Numbered from the stretch's first letter, positions 33,937 to 46,311 are shown. The stretch is 64,000 bases of DNA from Miscanthus floridulus (GCF_019320115.1 NC_089591.1:62381798-62445797), one strand, 5' to 3'. Made by a program: numbers and translations. Notes: generated by a model not told the origin, from the letters alone.

Positions 33937-35867
33937 CTACGTGCCCGCAAAAGCATAGGTGTTAATCAGTGACTTGTATTCTTCATCCTCAGCACATCCT
34001 CTACTTGCAAGTACACTCACTAACCTGTCTGCACCTTCTGCGTCATTCTTCTCCTTAAAACTTGCCAGGAGACTCTCAACATTGGTGGGCCTTGGTTTCC
34101 ATTTATTTGCACTTTTAATTGCTGTGGCTTTTTCCATACATGACAGAGCTTCAGATATTTTATCATCCTTCATGTAGGCTGTGGCAAGGATTTCCCAGGT
34201 GTTTGGCTTGGGATTTCCACCTTTCTCAACAAATCGATTCAGAGTTTGCTCAGCCTTTGTAATCAAACCTTCTTTAGCATACCATGCTAATAAAATGTTC
34301 ATGGTCTTAGGATCGAAACTAGAGCTTTTGGATGCCCATTCCTCATATAGAAGCTCAGCTCCCTCGATATCTCCTATCCTTATAAGAGCAGACAGTAACT
34401 CCTGGTAACCCAGGTTATGAATCATAGGGAAAGTTGCCTTATACCAGTTCCAAATACGGTAAACCTCTTCCTTCTTGCCAAGATGGCTATAGAGTGTCAT
34501 GAGATAGTGAAAACACTTTTTCTCCCGGCCAGTTGTTCTCTTTTCAGCATCTTTCAAGCATTCTTCTGCCTTGTCAGAGTTTCCTAGCTTAATATACATG
34601 CTAGCCAGAGTAGTATAAGTAGTCCAATTGGCAACAACAGACTCATCAGCAATCATCTGGCTAAAGACTCGCTCCATTTCTTCAGCATCTTGTTTAGCCG
34701 CGCAACTCTTTATCCAAATGTTGTAAGTGCAGACATCAAAAGAAACATTTCTTTCCTTCATCTCATCAATAATTGCCAACACTTCATTAGGTTCCCCAGC
34801 ATCCACATAGAAATTCATCAGCACATTACAAGGTAATGTATCAGATGCGAATCCTTTTTTCCTCATTTGCTCAAATGTGTCTTCTGTTTTCTCTTTCATC
34901 ATAGCTTGGGCGTAAACATTGAGAAGGGAACCATATGTCCGCTTGTCCTTCATGGCATCAGGGAGCTCATCAAAGTATTTCTCAGCATGTGAAACACCGC
35001 GTACTTTAGCAATCAGGTCCAACTGGATTGCCATAGTCACTCGATGAGAGAGAAAATCTATCTCTGCGCTCTGTCATCCAATCGTAAACCTGTTCATGTG
35101 ATGGAAATTTTTTATGAGAACCAATATCAAGGATATCACTCTTATGTTTGGCCATCAGAAGATGCATCAAGAATGTTGTAGATTCTAATGCCTAGTCATC
35201 AATAAGCATTTTCGCAGGATGAGCAGCGAAAGGATATGTGAGATCGGTAAGGGAACCAAGCTATTTTTTCCTACCCCTAATTATTGATCTTACACCGCTC
35301 GAACAGTACCTATTTTTCAATTGGATTTCAGGTTCATGTATAAACCGTTTCGATCAATATAGTTAAGTAGGTGGGGATCCGCCGAATTGTTTGAAGGAAA
35401 AAAACATTGAACACACAGTCGCACTAGCTGAAACCGAAGGGGAATATGTCGGTGCGAGGAACGGATCGCAATAGTATAACTACCTGGAGCGCGAGGTTGA
35501 ACCTCCTGAACTTTCGGAGCTCCTTGGCGATGCGGCAGAGCTCCCACTTGTCGAGGCGGCGCTCCCCTTCGTCCCAGGCCCCCAGCGTGCGCCCCACGGG
35601 CCGCCCGCCGTGCCCCACAGCTATGCGCCGGTACAGGGTGCTCCAGCGCAGTGTAGGTCGACGCTCGTAATCCACCGCCCCATAGCTGTGCACCTTCACC
35701 ACCCGCTGCCCGGCAGCAGCAGACGACGATGGGGTGCTCGAGGAGGAGGAGGAGGCCGCGCACCTCACAGTCACTGCAACCACCGCCGCAGCGACACACG
35801 TACGCCGCTGCGGCGACGAGCGTGCCGGGGTTAGGGGGGAGGAGGAGGTGACGAGGTGGAGCAGCAT
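33937..35867 (-). CDS. Pentatricopeptide repeat (PPR, P-type) protein with an apparent 1-bp frameshift
   Basis: Exon 1 is 35867-35484 (128 codons) and exon 2 is 35089-33937, with a 394-bp intron (donor CAG|GTAGTT, acceptor GAACAG). The first ATG of the frame is 35867. Its product is rich in Ser, Arg and Ala for about 70 residues, like a transit peptide, then has KWELCRIAKELRKFRRFNLAL. Exon 2 opens with VYDWMTERRDRF. After SLSSSD the frame breaks, because the extra base at about 35035 sends it to a stop within ten codons. Removing one base restores a 367-codon frame with about eight PPR units to the stop at 33937. The family resembles Arabidopsis At1g02150-type organellar RNA-binding proteins. 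Either this allele is broken or the base is an error. Confidence 0.85.
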
Positions 35868-36009
35868 GGTGAGCGAGCGTGCGGGGGCGGGCGAGGAGCC
35901 GAGGAGGAGGAGGGCGGCTTCCGCTGCGGATGAAGCCAAGGGGATAAGAGTGGGGACTGGGGAGGCGAGGCGGAGGCTGCGCGGGTTCGGGGTTGGTCTG
36001 GTGCTTTAG

Positions 36010-36151
36010 GATTCGTGCGCGGGAATCCGCACTATCCGGGCCCACGTACCGCCTGCCTTTCCGTCTTCCCGCGCGGATTTGTATTGATGGACCGTGATCT
36101 GTTTCCTTTTGGGCCGTGGTTCGGCCTGTTAAATCTGCAGGGGAAAATTAA
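36010..36151. promoter_or_regulatory. Upstream region of the PPR gene
   Basis: This short segment contains the likely PPR 5' flank, including CCGCGCGG near 36070 and no clear TATA box. It is bounded by the foldback element that starts at 36152. Confidence 0.35.
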
Positions 36152-37024
36152 TCCATTTTATCTCCCTATCGTCTTAATCTAACTTTCATCCTCAAACTCT
36201 AAAATTATAAATTTTATCATCTGAACTCTCAAAACATTCCAAATTACCTCTATTCCCTAGTTTGAAATGGTTTTGAAGGTAGTTTTGTCCTTTCTTAGTT
36301 AAAAAATCAAGTAAATACATTTCGTAAGGTTTTTAAACCATAGAAAATGTCTCTAAGCTTCTAAAAATTTGGAGAAGAATCCTATAGATATATTGGAAAC
36401 AAAAAGCCAAATAAAATACATAGATCTCATGAGAACAAATCTAGAAGCTTCCCAAAAATAGATTTAGCTCTAGAAAAATGGGAAATATCTAGAGAAATCC
36501 TAAAACATTCTAGTTGATGTCTAATCACGTTTTGATAGCTCCACAATAAACATAAGTTGCAACTCACATGAATGTGTTAAACATTAATTTATATTGCAAC
36601 CATGCTAGTTGCATCTCATGGTTTTTTTGTATGTAAGGTTTTCTAAAGCATGTTTAGACATGGATTAGAATGATTTGGTATTTGTTTTCTTTTTTATGAT
36701 ATTTTTCCATTTTACAAGAGCTAAACATAATCTTTGGATTGGAAGTTTCTTGATTTATTTTCACAAGCTCTAAATATTTTAGGGTTGGTCATATCCTAAT
36801 CTACTCTAGATTCTTGGAACTTTTAGAACCTTGACATTATTTTGTGGTTGAAAAGCCTTGTCATGTATTTATTAGATTTTTTAATAAAAAGGGACAAAAT
36901 GCCTTCAAAACCATTTCAAACTAGGGCAAGGAGGTAATTCAAATAGTTTTGAGAGTTGAGGAGGTAGATGTCTGGTGTAAGAGTTTAAGAAGAAAAATCT
37001 GACTATGCGTGGAGATAAAATGGA
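36152..37024. mobile_element. Foldback element with long terminal inverted repeats
   Basis: TCCATTTTATCTCC at 36152-36165 is exactly mirrored by GGAGATAAAATGGA at 37011-37024. The inverted similarity continues inward for over 100 bp with gaps, for example CCCTAGTTTGAAATGG near 36260 against CCATTTCAAACTAGGG near 36910. The AT-rich interior has no coding frame. Long TIRs suggest a Mutator-like or foldback MITE. I cannot find a clean target duplication. Confidence 0.72.
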
Positions 37025-37101
37025 CTTCCTTCAATCCGTGACTGCTCCGCCCCAATACTGCTATTGATCTGTTTGGGAAACCAAGTTGTTGGCCACCTCC
37101 T

Positions 37102-37125
37102 CCCCCCCCCCCCCCCCCCCCCCCC
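37102..37125. repeat. Homopolymer run of 24 C
   Basis: An uninterrupted C24 tract follows CCACCTCCT. Runs this long are unstable and the length may be inaccurate. The complementary G24 could form quadruplexes. Confidence 0.95.
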
Positions 37126-37854
37126 ACCAAGTCCATATGTATATCTTTGGGGTCACTAAATTGGTAACTATTTTTTATTAACGATTTTTGCTTTTATTTT
37201 ACACTTCTAAAAATATAAAACATGAACTCATCCATGTTTAATAGGTATAGATGGTTTGGGCTAGCGACAACTTTCCTTTCTTCTATCAAGACGCATTTCT
37301 TTCCTTGCGCATCTTATTCGGTTATTCCTCTTCTTCGCCCTCCGCTTCTCGACTATGATACTTAGCCTTCACCATCTTCTCACACAATCATCAACTAGAA
37401 GGCTGCGGGCATGGCGCTTGTATTATTTCTTTCTGCGCGCATCTTATTCCTCTTTTCCACCCTCCGCTTTTCGGCTACACTAACTTTCACCATCTCGTCA
37501 TAGAGCCATCAACCTGACCTTCACAACCCGCAAACACATAAATTCTTGTGTTATTTTGTTCTTACAATGGAAGACCTTGCATGACCAAAGTAGGTTGGAT
37601 GATTGAGTCGTCGCAAGATTCCACCACTTGTCCACTTCTAGCTTTAGTTTGGGTGTCGCCGCCGTTATCTTAGGTGAGGATCTCTATAAGATAAGCAAAT
37701 TTGAAACTTGGATATAGACAATAGTTGCAATTTGAGTTGTTATGAGATAGAATTCAACGTTTTAAATAAAAAAGTTTTCGATCTCTAGTGGAAAGGAAAA
37801 AATGTCCAGTCAAAAGCTTTAGATCCGAGTTGATATTTTTTATACGCAGATTCA
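37126..37854. other. Intergenic stretch, nothing recognised
   Basis: There is no gene. Two related segments (near 37290-37360 and 37420-37490: TTTCTTTC..GCGCATCTTATTC..CCTCCGCTT) look like a diverged short duplication. Confidence 0.4.
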
Positions 37855-38235
37855 AAGTTATGAAATGGAGTTGAAATTCAGGCAATTACTAGAGAACTTG
37901 CCTTGTTCAAGTAGAAACATGGGATCTTCAAGGATTGGAGATATTTAGAGAGGTGAGCAGCCAGCTCCACAAGGGGAGGGAGGGGAGGTAATTTTTTCTA
38001 ACTATAGAAAATATAAAGTCTCAACAGTTTGCTTATACCAATTATAAGCAAATGGTGTTGATATTCAGGCAGTTACTAAAGAACTCGCCTTGTTCAAGTT
38101 GAAAGATGGGATCTTCGAGGATTGGAGAAATTTAGTGGAGGTGATCAGCCAGCTCCACACAGGAAGGGAGGGGTGGTAAATTTTTTCTAACTACAGCTTG
38201 CCTCAACAGTTTGCTATATCAATTATAAGCAAATA
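37855..38235. repeat. Diverged tandem duplication, unit about 180-190 bp
   Basis: The block starting near TTCAGGCAATTACTAGAGAAC (37879) is repeated from TTCAGGCAGTTACTAAAGAAC (38063). Both continue through TTGTTCAAGT, GGGATCTTC and GGATTGGAGA, then CAGCCAGCTCCACA, and both end at AATTATAAGCAAAT. The copies differ by scattered substitutions and small indels, so the duplication is not recent. Confidence 0.85.
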
Positions 38236-39202
38236 TCTGTCAAAGGAACAGTGGAAACATATATAATCTGGTAAAGCTACATCAGTTGAATCGTCAAAAT
38301 GTACAAACAGAAAAGTAAAGCACAATGTGTTGGCATTTGCTTCAAATCATGTACTAAGCCATATAACACAATTAAAAAGAACAATATCCTGTCAAGATGA
38401 TTCGAAGTGAAACCATTTGGAGAAAGGGTTGTTTAGTTTGAGCTTTTAACTTTAAGTAGCCAAACCACTATTTTAGGTACCATGATAAAGCCTCATAAAT
38501 GTCAAAACCCGGATAAATTTGTTTTTTTTAGTTTATAACCGCCAAGTAGGAGCAATGCATTTCCCACATTCAGATTTGACTCGATCCGGCCTAGGTGCAG
38601 TCTAGGCAATGCAAAAAAAATATTAGGCACACGGTCGAATTCTGACAAAACCAAGTGCTGACAAAACTGAGGCCGCTAGGGCTGTTGCCAGTGACCTAAG
38701 GCCATGCTCAGTTGCACATATCTCCAACTAACGCTATCATCATCCACATTGTCTTGGCTCAAGAGTCAAAACTCAAGAGGTCCTGCAATGCAGACACGAA
38801 CAGCCATGCACATGCTCTGAACTGGACAAACAGGTGAGCTAACTAACACTTCAGCGCCCATAGCAAACAATATTACATACATAACTCTCCAATATCCTAT
38901 CTTTTTTTCATTTTCCTGCAATAATGTGATATATTTTCCACACAGAGATAAGTTAATACTTTCTCTATGAGCCATATGCTACAGAAAACCAGCAGAAACC
39001 TAATCCAAAAGCATGCTACAAATGTCAGCTGAACGGACAATTTGCCAAGTTGGCAGACGACGCACATTGTTATGTAAATTAGGGCAATGGCAGACGCATA
39101 ACGACCATTGGTGATCGGCAAATAGAGGCGCCACGATCCAGGAGGCTAAAGTAAACTGCAACTACTGGCTGTTCCTAAGCTGCTTGCTGATGTGACCAGA
39201 GA
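38236..39202. other. Intergenic sequence and probable 3' UTR of the GATA gene
   Basis: I recognise no coding gene. The part from about 38900 to 39202 is likely GATA 3' UTR on the minus strand. The rest is AT-rich spacer. Confidence 0.45.
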
Positions 39203-42200
39203 CTATGGTTGCTTCAGGCACCCTTCTCCTTCAGCAACCCTACCCATAGAGGTGGAGCTGCGGGTTGTAGAGCTCATCAGCTGAGATGGTTGACAGAGAA
39301 GTTCTGCCTCTGGGTGTCGTGCATTGAGAGGTATCTCCAGCAGCAAGTCTTGATCAGAGTCGGCATACTGAGGAGGGACCAGTAATGATAACTTTTCTGG
39401 GGGTAACATGAATAAATTAAGTGCTCCTCCAGTGCAGGTTGAATCTTTGGTGGCGTAGCCAGATTTTGGCAAAGATGAACTTTCAAACTGAGGAGCCAAA
39501 GCCCCAGATTTTAGAACTCGTAGAGGACTCCTCATGGTACCATCTAGTTCTGCATGTTTACAAGCAAAGCAAATAAGAACCCTTCTTTGTGTCACTGACA
39601 TAAGGACATAGTGAAATAGGATTATACTATGTAAGACATTTTTGGATGTCATAACTAGAAACTTGATGCAAATCAGGATCAGAGGAACTAATATTGCTAA
39701 CCTGCATCACTCTGAAAGTGGGTGTCACGGGATCTTTTAAGTGGTTTCATAGTAGACTTGGTAAAGCCTTCCGGTTCATTGATGCTCCCCACTCCCCCGG
39801 TTTCCTTAGTTCCCTTTTCCTGAACAGAGAAAGAATTAATTAGCCATGTACAAGCAAGCTTGGAAGTTCACATAGGCATTAATTTAAAAGACAATAAAGT
39901 CAAAGGGGAAAGCAAATGTAGGTAAATGTATTAGAAAGCATTGTAATACCTTTTTCTGTTTATAGCACTCCAGCCATTTGCATTTTGTTAAATTAGTTAA
40001 GGCAAGCGTCTTCACTTTCTTCCATTCCTCATCACCAGATAAGGATGGGTCAAGAATTCCCTCTCCAAGCAGCATCTGGTAGCTGTCTATAGCATCAGAG
40101 AATTGGATAGAACTGAACATGCTTCTAAGGCTGCAGCAAGAACAAGACACAAATGAGGACTAGCACAAAGTGACCACAATTTGTATTAGTGAAACTTTGG
40201 GCAAGAATAAGTAAACCTTTCAGGAGGTGCCAAGGAATCCACAGGAGGAAGAAATTTGAGCAACTGTTGTTGATCCTCTTTAGTTAGATATTTCATGAAG
40301 TTAGTATAGTTTATAACATCCTGCTCAAGAAGGATAGGGCAGCATACAGGTTGAGTTTCAATGATTAGCCAAAATATGAAAACATTAAACATATCCAGTG
40401 GTGTTCAGTGCAAATAAACATATACAGATCATCAACCTGAACAAAAAAAGCGTGCATAGGAAGGATACCTCTAAATCTACGGAAACTAAAGGTGAATCAA
40501 CACTCTCCAGGACATGCTGATTCTCATAATGAAGTTTATCCCTGCAAAACAGAGATATAGAACAAAAAAAGAAAACTTAAATTGTTTCTTACCAAAGTAA
40601 CTTGTTTAACCAATTTTCAATGAGCATAGAGAATAAAACCAATACTCAAATACCACTTCTATGCTAATAAGAATAGAGAAATTTTATAGCGCTTGGAAAT
40701 AATGAGCCATTCATTAGGATAGATCTGATGGTTAAAAATTAAGAAGAACCGATATAGAGGAACTTAAGTTGTGGACCGGAACCTAAAATTAGTGGGGTAT
40801 GAACCAGTTACATATTAATTTCGAAGGGTATAATAGTACATTTAGGGTTTCTGGCTTGGCCTGATCCATGTGTACGGCGTTTCGGGAGAGGCAGCCGGCG
40901 AATCAACATCGGTGGCAGCGCCTATGGCAGCCCACTGTCCTACTCGCCGTCTTCCACTCGTCCCCTCAGCCCTCACCACATTCGTCGCTGTGCAGTAAGA
41001 GGCAGGGACGAGCACAGCAGGGCGTGTGTCAAGTCAAGCAGCCGGTGTGGAGCTTGGGGAGGGGCTGGTGCTCGGGTCCGACGCAGCCAAGCAGCAACCG
41101 CTTGGGGAAGTGAAGCTAGGCGAGTCAATAGTATTCTTAAAATCCATTGATGCGTAATCTAGTTCGTGGCCCTTGTGGGAGCATCGGATTTGGCCCATTC
41201 TTGAAACAGCGAACCAACAAACAACGAATATCTGAAAGCCTACAGATAGGCTCTGAATTTTATCATCAGAGCTTATTGATGGCTAACCTCAGTTCAGTAG
41301 CAATACTACCCAGTACCCACTACAGTCAGGTAGGAATTCAGTAAAGTACTACTTTGCATTTGTCGTTGTGGAATGTTACCCTGTATTTCCTCACCACATT
41401 CAAGAACATAACATCACCTACAACTAGTTAGCACTGCGGTCTTGTTCTTGATGAACCCGTGTTGGCAGGCAAACGCCAATGCTGGTGGCAGTAAACTGAA
41501 CTAAATTATTCTAGCACTTCTGATGCCAACGTTCCCAATCACCTTGGCCTCGATCCCAGTCCCCAGCCGCCGCTGCTGTCGAGGACGAGCCCAACGCCCC
41601 AAGAGGCCGAGGTTTTGGAGAGGGAGCCGTCGCCCCATGGTTTTTCAATCAAGTGGCGAAGCATAACTGCGCAGAAGTGCACAACGTACCACCTGCACGG
41701 AGACTACCGAGGCAGGCTTGGGCAGGCAGGCAACGGTGCCCTGGGCAATCGAGCTGCGGCGATGCAGGCGGCAGAAATACTCTAGCGTCTGGTCAGTCTA
41801 AATTAGAGTTAATGGTGAGCTGGGTAAAAGTACTAAAGTACCCCTAATTACAATAATTATCTTCCGTTAATGATCAACAGCTGGAAATAAACCTGCTAAG
41901 CACTGTAACAAGTCTCATAAGAATATAAAACGTATAGTACCTTCTAGCATTGTCTTCCATATGCAGCGGCGACTTCTTCGGCCTTGCAGTTGGAGCATTT
42001 AAGTTAATTGCTGCCTTGTTTCCACTGTGAACGACAAATGAGGCAGAGCCTGAATATGATTCACTTGTAATGTATGATTTATTATCTGCAGGAATGGAGC
42101 TTGCTTCTGATTCTTCCTCCAGTGATTTCGAGTTTGGATGTCTTAGAAGCACACTTCCAGAGCCTATCTCAAAGGAACCGACAGGAGTTTCAGTATGGTA

Positions 42201-44694
42201 TAGTAGGTCTTCCTCTGATGATCCTGAAAGGTTATATAACTGCTCTCCATGCATGATTGAGTTCAGATCTTTTGCAAGCTTTTCTACAGGTGAAGGTTTC
42301 AGACGGGTGACACAGCTAATCTTTCTTGATGGCACTAGAGACTCCCAAGCATGTGACTGTGCTGAACCTGAATTGGCAATACATCAGAGAGTCAAATAAC
42401 ATAGTAAAAAAAAAGGCAGACCCAATGCCGGAGGCTCCCACATGAGTGGGGTCTGAGGAAGGGATAAACCGAGACAAGCCTTTCCCCCGCAAAATCTGCG
42501 AAGAGGCTGCTTCGAACCCACGACCTGGTGACTCAGTGAGACAGCTCTCACCACTGCACCAGGCCTGCCCTTCTCAAATAACATAGTAGAACAAAGAAAA
42601 TAAGGTAAGTTCTACATAAGCATGGTAAATGTTGAGAATCGTTATTAGATCTTCATTTTGTTTCATGGTTCAATTTCATTAGATATCACTTCAGAGATGT
42701 GATTAAGGTATACATGCTATTGGCAAATCTTGTGAATCGGTATTAGACCTTTATGGTGTTTCATGGTGTTGATGTGATTAAATATCACTTCAGAGATGCG
42801 GTAAAGGGAGACACACTATTAGTACGTATGCTGTATCAAGTATCAATATTTACTTACTTAGTGAAATATTATCTTCACCATATATTAGGCTCCATGCCAT
42901 CTGAACCCAATATGTAATAGATCGCAATCCTTCATTGTTTGCTCATGATAATAATAGTAAGTAATTTCGTCACAAGTAGCTATGATTTATCAAACCCAAT
43001 ATGAGTTCCTCATCTAGACTAAGACAAAACAGGAGTTTATACTAAAAGAAAAAAGTTTGGGTGGAATCACTATGTTCGTGAAAAACAGAGACGAACAATC
43101 AGATCTGCATTACAAACTTACTACTAATTTGATCTCCAAAAGGGGAGCAGTATAGAATAAAAATATATGACATCTAAATAAAATTTTAGTTTATTGAGCA
43201 TAACTTTGAAGACGAGCATCCAAGAATGCACTTCTGACCCTAATAATCACTCATCGAATTGAATACAATCACATGTGCATCGAAAAGAATGAGAGGGAAC
43301 CGAACCATATTATTAAGAAACAGTATAGTAGGCATCGAGATCACTGACCAGTCATTTCACTTGCATCAGCAGCACCATATGGGGCACAACTCTCAGAGTA
43401 TGATACTGCAGATCCCGAACTAGACTGATAGCTTGGGTCAACACCCCCCATCTTTCGGAAATTCTGACCAGAAAATGGTCCATTCTCCGTTATAATTTGA
43501 TTTGTTTTTTTCTTCTGTGACTTCGACTTTGATGTCGGTGGCTTCAGCTTGCTAACTCTGGGTTCAACATCATCAATATCGTCCTTGCGGTGCATTGGGG
43601 TGTAGTTTGCCAATGAACCCTTCGTTCTCCATCTCGAGCCACAAGCATTGCAGAGCACCGGCTTATCTGGTGGCCCATTTCGCCACAGGGGAGTACCTGT
43701 TCCAGCATTTTGCCATGAGAAATCCATCAAAACTGATGCACAAAAATATGCCCAGCGTACAGGTTCAGAGTTAATATCACAATTTACATGTAGTAGGAGA
43801 TGATGCCAAGGTAGGGAACATAGAAAAAGGGCAATAAACTATACACATTATCAAGAATGTATCCAGAAGGCATCATGAATCTAATCACATACATTCAGAC
43901 TAAATATTTCAGATAATGCTTCCAGTGCCTCAATGGTTAGTTCAACTGTACAGGCTTGCAATTCTTAATCTGCTGCGGTATGCAATGGTGATACTGAATG
44001 CATATAGCCACTTCAAAGGAGCATTTTGCAGCAGTAAGAGCTACAAAAAAGTTCAGAACATATAATGATATTGGCACGAAATGGGATAAGCCTGTGTACA
44101 TTAAACAGGAAACCTAAGTTTTCACTTCAATGGCACCCTGAAACTAAGTATTTATGTAGCTGCAGCAGCAATCAAACTCTAGTTTTATCTGATTGGCAGA
44201 AGCAAATGGTTATTTTCTTATTGTAGAATAGGAGTCTGAGCTGCATCTAATCTCCCATTATCTGCAGAAGTTATCTAAGAAGTGTATATCCACCGTAGTC
44301 AAAAACAAGTCTAAATGTGTTCTGTGAGCATGGTATAATCTGTTCCTCACGTAGAGAATTTTACAACCGTATCCACAGATTTCTCTTGAACACTCCCCAG
44401 GCAGTTGAATGAATTTGGACTAGTAACAAACCATCAACGAACACAGAAAGAACACGGAAACATGAGGAATCCGAGTCCCACGCAGTCCAAAGATTTCGTC
44501 CGAGGCCCGCTTCCCAGATGCATAATTGGGGGAAATCATCTCCAAAGAAGTACTACTTGCTGAGGAACAAAGGGGGGAAGGGGGACGAAAACAAGAGAAA
44601 AAGGAAAAAACAACTGGAAGAAAAAGTCTAGCTTTATTCAAGAAAAGAGCTCACTTGTGACTCCGCAATGATGGCAGGGTCCTTGCTTCCCCAT
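39203..44694 (-). CDS. GATA26: GATA zinc-finger transcription factor (GATA26/27 type), eight exons
   Basis: Exons on the minus strand are 44694-44655, 43696-43349, 42367-41941, 40541-40469, 40320-40217, 40130-39950, 39819-39702 and 39549-39203. They total 1638 bp in phase, for a 545-aa protein. The tiny first exon encodes MGKQGPCHHCGVT and supplies the first Cys pair. The finger C-x2-C-x18-C-x2-C (residues 7-32) is completed by TPLWRNGPPDKPVLCNAC in exon 2, followed by SRWRTKGSLANYTP. A basic Lys/Ser stretch (about 60-85), a long Ser-rich middle, and a conserved C-terminal segment (INYTNFMKYLTKEDQQ...FLPP, then AIDSYQMLLGEGILD) match the ASXH/DEUBAD-like region of GATA26 and GATA27. It should act in the nucleus on GATA sites. 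The symbol reflects family resemblance, not proven orthology. Confidence 0.92.
40542..41940 (-). other. GATA intron 3 with a GC-rich insert
   Basis: This 1.4-kb intron has a moderately GC-rich centre (about 40860-41130 and 41530-41780) between AT-rich arms. The centre has short frames on the plus strand but nothing recognisable. It may be a captured fragment, as carried by Pack-MULEs or Helitrons, but I found no matching ends. Confidence 0.4.
42407..42573 (-). mobile_element. Au-like tRNA-derived SINE in a GATA intron
   Basis: Read on the minus strand, the insert begins GGGCAGGCCTGGTGCAGTGG and has A-box-like (GTGGTGAGAGC) and B-box-like (GGTTCGAAGC) promoter words. It ends GGGTCTGCC followed by a T-run. 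That layout, including the T tail, matches the Au SINE of grasses. It is flanked by the perfect 15-bp duplication TCAAATAACATAGTA (42392-42406 and 42574-42588). It lies in intron 2 in the same orientation as the gene. Confidence 0.9.
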
Positions 44695-46311
44695 GATTCT
44701 CTCTGCTCCTCACCACCTCACAGGTGAAGAAGAACGGACCAGAGGAAAATCCCAAGAAAACATACACGGGAAAAACAAAGCACAAACAAGCAGTTTCGCC
44801 TGTACAGGTAAATTCTTGAGCAAAAGAAAGGGGAAAAAAAGCAAGAACTATTTCTCTGTATGAATCTCGTCAAACCCAGAGGGGATTCCTGGGGACAATT
44901 CCACAGCCCATGGAGTTCTCAAAAACCAAGTCCTGCTTGGTTGGTGTTCTTCTTCCCTTCTTCCTTTCCTTTCTATATGTTTTCCTCGTTCTGCATCCAG
45001 TCTTTTAGAGAGAGGGTAGAAGAGAGAGAGGGGGGGGGAAAGGGATGGAGAAATAATAGAGGAAGGAATGCAGCAGCAGCAGCAGCAGCAGCCAGATGGG
45101 GATTTACAAAGGCCGGGTGAAAGGCATTTGGAGAGGAATCCAAAATAATTATATAGTTTAAAAGCTGGATGTTATTATTAACTAGAGAGAGAAGCAATTA
45201 GCAATTGGGCAAAGTAGGAAAAGGAGATGAGGTAGAGAGCGAGAGGGAAGGCAAAGCTTCTTTCTCTCTTGTATCTTTCGGGCCTTGGGGTTGGTTTTTG
45301 TTGTGATTTCATTTCATCCAATTCCATTATTATCCATGTGGTGTGTGTTCGCGTGTCCTTAAATCTGGCTTGATTTATTTTTTTTTATTCGGAATAATGT
45401 TTTTCTCTCATAAATTCCTCCAGCATTCTTTTAAATCATCCAAATTCCTCCAGAATTTCTCCAAGCGAACAGGCACAGTTGAAGTTGAGGATATTTCTTT
45501 ACACTAATTAGTCAATTTGCTTAACTTTAAAGCCCTCCACTCTAGGTACATTAAAAGAATCTTTTTGCCTTGTGCCATTTACATCTCACCCCCTGTGTAC
45601 GCAGTGCATCGTCCGGATACGCTACACAAGCTCAAACTGCTCAACCGGAGATCCCTGTATTCTGTGAAGTTGAAATTGAAAAGTCCATTTTGATAGGTTA
45701 AAATAGTTTTTATAGGGCACGATGCAATTTGGTGTATGCACTTCAGGCATGCTATTGCGAGATTATTAGGCACCCTTTGGCAGATTTTTGCTACGTTTTC
45801 CATCGACTTAACCAAAAACTCTACCATAAGTGCACATGTGGGAATGGCTTTTGAAGCTAAAACCAAGTAAAAATCAATGAAGTCCAGGCCATTTCACCTA
45901 TAAGCCGAAGCCACAGAAAAATGGTTTTTTCCTAGTAGAGATGCCCAAACCCTACTAAAAAGTGATAACTTTTTATCGTGCGAGAAACGCAGGAACGTAC
46001 TACATTTAAAAAAAATTATAATTGTTGTGCATTTCATATCTCATGAAATAATTTAGGCATGTATTTAGAAATGAAGTACTACAAGTCAATTTTTTGTGAG
46101 CTTCTAGCATCAATTCATGGATAAGAATTGAAAATATGTGTATGCATGAAGATTTTAGGCGAAGAGATCAGACATGGAGGTGACCAAAGAAAGGAGGAAA
46201 ATATTTTTGAAGTGACGGTGTTCAATGCATAAGATAAAATCCAAAGACACCAAAGGAGTGTGGATTGTTACTGTGGAAAGAGAAAAACTGAGAACTTACG
46301 ATGCGACGTCT
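44695..46311. other. 5' UTR, promoter and upstream spacer of the GATA gene
   Basis: The leader region carries a purine-rich tract near 45010-45050 and a (CAG)7 microsatellite at 45071-45092. On the transcribed strand these are CT-rich and CTG repeats, as is common in grass 5' leaders. I cannot place a TATA box. The region from about 45360 to 46300 holds no recognisable gene; parts look like diverged MITE sequence (repeated AAATTCCTCCAG near 45412 and 45443). Confidence 0.45.
45071..45092. repeat. (CAG)7 microsatellite
   Basis: Seven CAG units lie upstream of the GATA start codon, reading (CTG)n on the gene strand. Confidence 0.95.

Noticed and set aside
35446..36009. Plus-strand frames opposite the PPR first exon
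   Set aside because: They mirror a GC-rich exon. The minus strand gives a transit-like peptide and the KELRKF motif with correct splice sites.
40868..41113. Small gene within the GATA intron
   Set aside because: No recognisable domain and no supporting splice or promoter signals. It is probably part of a GC-rich insert.
42480..42573. tRNA gene
   Set aside because: The A- and B-box-like words lie in an Au-like SINE with target duplications, and no cloverleaf is evident.
45579..45866. Minus-strand frame of 95 codons
   Set aside because: No recognisable domain, no neighbouring gene structure, and the composition matches AT-rich spacer.
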